Source: an uncultured Clostridium sp. (lineage in GTDB: Bacteria > Bacillota > Clostridia > Lachnospirales > Lachnospiraceae). From it: a DNA stretch of 13,860 nt. Below are positions 13,106 to 13,860 of the stretch, piece after piece. Under the pieces are notes generated by a model. That model did no database searches. It saw only the letters and a program-made list of their open reading frames with translations, and had not been told where the DNA came from. Position numbers and translations under genes: made by a program. Position 1 is the stretch's first letter. The number at the start of each line of letters is the position of its first letter. The DNA is taken from the NCBI GenBank assembly GCA_900541315.1, contig UQJF01000087.1:1-13860 (forward strand), read 5' to 3'.

Positions 13106-13860
13106 TTACCACTGTTTCCTTTTTTTCGACATAAGCCAATAAAACATAGAACAAAATATTAATGCAAATACAACGCCAAAAACATTCTGAATCACTCTAA
13201 GACCAACTGCTCCTTTTAGTCCATAACTCTCTGTAGCAATGGCCAAAGCACCAAATGTGTTAAATACTGCCTGCCAGCCATATTTTGCAGAAAGTCCTAC
13301 ACCAATTCCGCCAAGGATTCCTATGTATGCATAGATAGATGACGGAAGCAAAAAATATAGTACTGTAAAGCATATTACACCTGCAATATTTCCGACAATC
13401 CTTTTGCGGACTCTGTATTGCATGTCCTCCATAAATGGTAAGATTGCTGACATTGCCGCAATTCCAGCCCACATTGCCCGTGGCATATTGCAGAGTTCCG
13501 CAATGCAGAGTACTGCCGGTACGCATATGATCTGACATAACTGCCACTTTGTTCTGGAAGAAGATATATCAAATTCCTGTACCAAATCATTCAAATTTCT
13601 TTTATACGTTCTGTTTTTATGATTTCGATAAAATACGAAGCAGGTAAGTGCTGCACCTAATGCCATTCCGGTTAATCGCATCTGATAACTTTTTCCTGTT
13701 ACATCATATCCATACAATAACAGATAACCAAGAACCAATGTGGATTGGTTAAACATGAATGGGTTATGACATCCGAACAGAATCAGCACTGCCAGTGCAG
13801 CAATGTTTAACAGCATTCCAAGTACCGGTGAAAGCTGGTTTGCTAAATGCGGACATACAG
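13106..13860 (-). CDS. FUSC-like multi-pass membrane protein, 5' end outside the window
   Basis: The frame stays open to the window edge, adding VCPHLANQLSPVLG before the first ATG (13816), so that ATG is probably internal and the gene is partial here. The visible part has two or three hydrophobic segments, a basic cytoplasmic stretch (KNRTYKRNLNDLVQEFD), then a second membrane block of about four segments. That block carries MPRAMWAGIAAMSAILPF and RVRKRIVGNIAGVI, the pattern of the fusaric-acid-resistance/aromatic-acid-exporter (FUSC) superfamily, in which an Arg-rich helix follows the first segments of the second half. It ends in a basic KKRKQW tail. Substrate unknown. It may be unrelated to the uronate genes. 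Confidence 0.65.
   Translation of the reverse strand, partial: VCPHLANQLSPVLGMLLNIAALAVLILFGCHNPFMFNQSTLVLGYLLLYGYDVTGKSYQMRLTGMALGAALTCFVFYRNHKNRTYKRNLNDLVQEFDISSSRTKWQLCQIICVPAVLCIAELCNMPRAMWAGIAAMSAILPFMEDMQYRVRKRIVGNIAGVICFTVLYFLLPSSIYAYIGILGGIGVGLSAKYGWQAVFNTFGALAIATESYGLKGAVGLRVIQNVFGVVFALIFCSMFYWLMSKKRKQW

Overview
The window looks like chromosomal DNA of a gut-type Firmicute, most likely a member of the Lachnospiraceae (Clostridia). The grounds are strong AGGAGG-type ribosome sites, ChW (clostridial hydrophobic) repeats in a secreted deacetylase, a YesM/YesN-type two-component system, TRAP transport genes, and lipoproteins with Ala/Thr/Glu-rich tethers. This placement rests on gene style and family content only.

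Layout. (1) 1-5598 is a solute-sensing and uptake block on the + strand. A palindromic element (3-65) comes first, then a YesM/LytS-type sensor kinase and an overlapping REC-AraC response regulator. After a 150 bp regulatory gap comes a complete TRAP transporter: DctP-type binding lipoprotein, a hairpin, small subunit DctQ and large subunit DctM. (2) 5599-7396 holds a terminator, a strongly structured intergenic element with its own extended -10 promoter, a YcxB-like membrane protein, and a second DctP-type binding lipoprotein without its own membrane subunits. (3) 7457-8720 holds a shared terminator and a - strand single-pass surface protein with an Ig-like ectodomain and a KST/A repeat tail. 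(4) 8766-11736 holds an extended -10 promoter, a 165 bp near-palindrome starting at the predicted transcript start, and a tight + strand cluster: a MESH1/SpoT-type HD hydrolase, a ChW-repeat polysaccharide deacetylase, and KduI (5-keto-4-deoxyuronate isomerase). (5) 11737-12842 is a scrap zone. It joins the 3' end of a hybrid-kinase receiver domain (-), the 3' half of a TehB-like methyltransferase (+), the 5' piece of a further gene (+), and the 5' two thirds of an AbiEi-like antitoxin (-), with fragments abutting at about 12,065 and 12,451. (6) 12957-13860 holds a - strand terminator and the C-terminal part of a FUSC-like membrane protein that runs off the window.

How it fits together. The two-component system most plausibly senses an extracellular solute and drives the TRAP genes. 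TRAP receptors bind carboxylated solutes, and both receptors here keep the usual arginines. KduI acts on the 5-keto-4-deoxyuronate released from pectin or glycosaminoglycan disaccharides. A uronate or unsaturated uronide as TRAP substrate is therefore a reasonable inference, not something the sequence proves. The most unusual items are the two structured intergenic elements, the HD-deacetylase-KduI gene cluster, the unpaired second receptor, and the mosaic of gene ends that retains a well-formed antitoxin promoter-operator.
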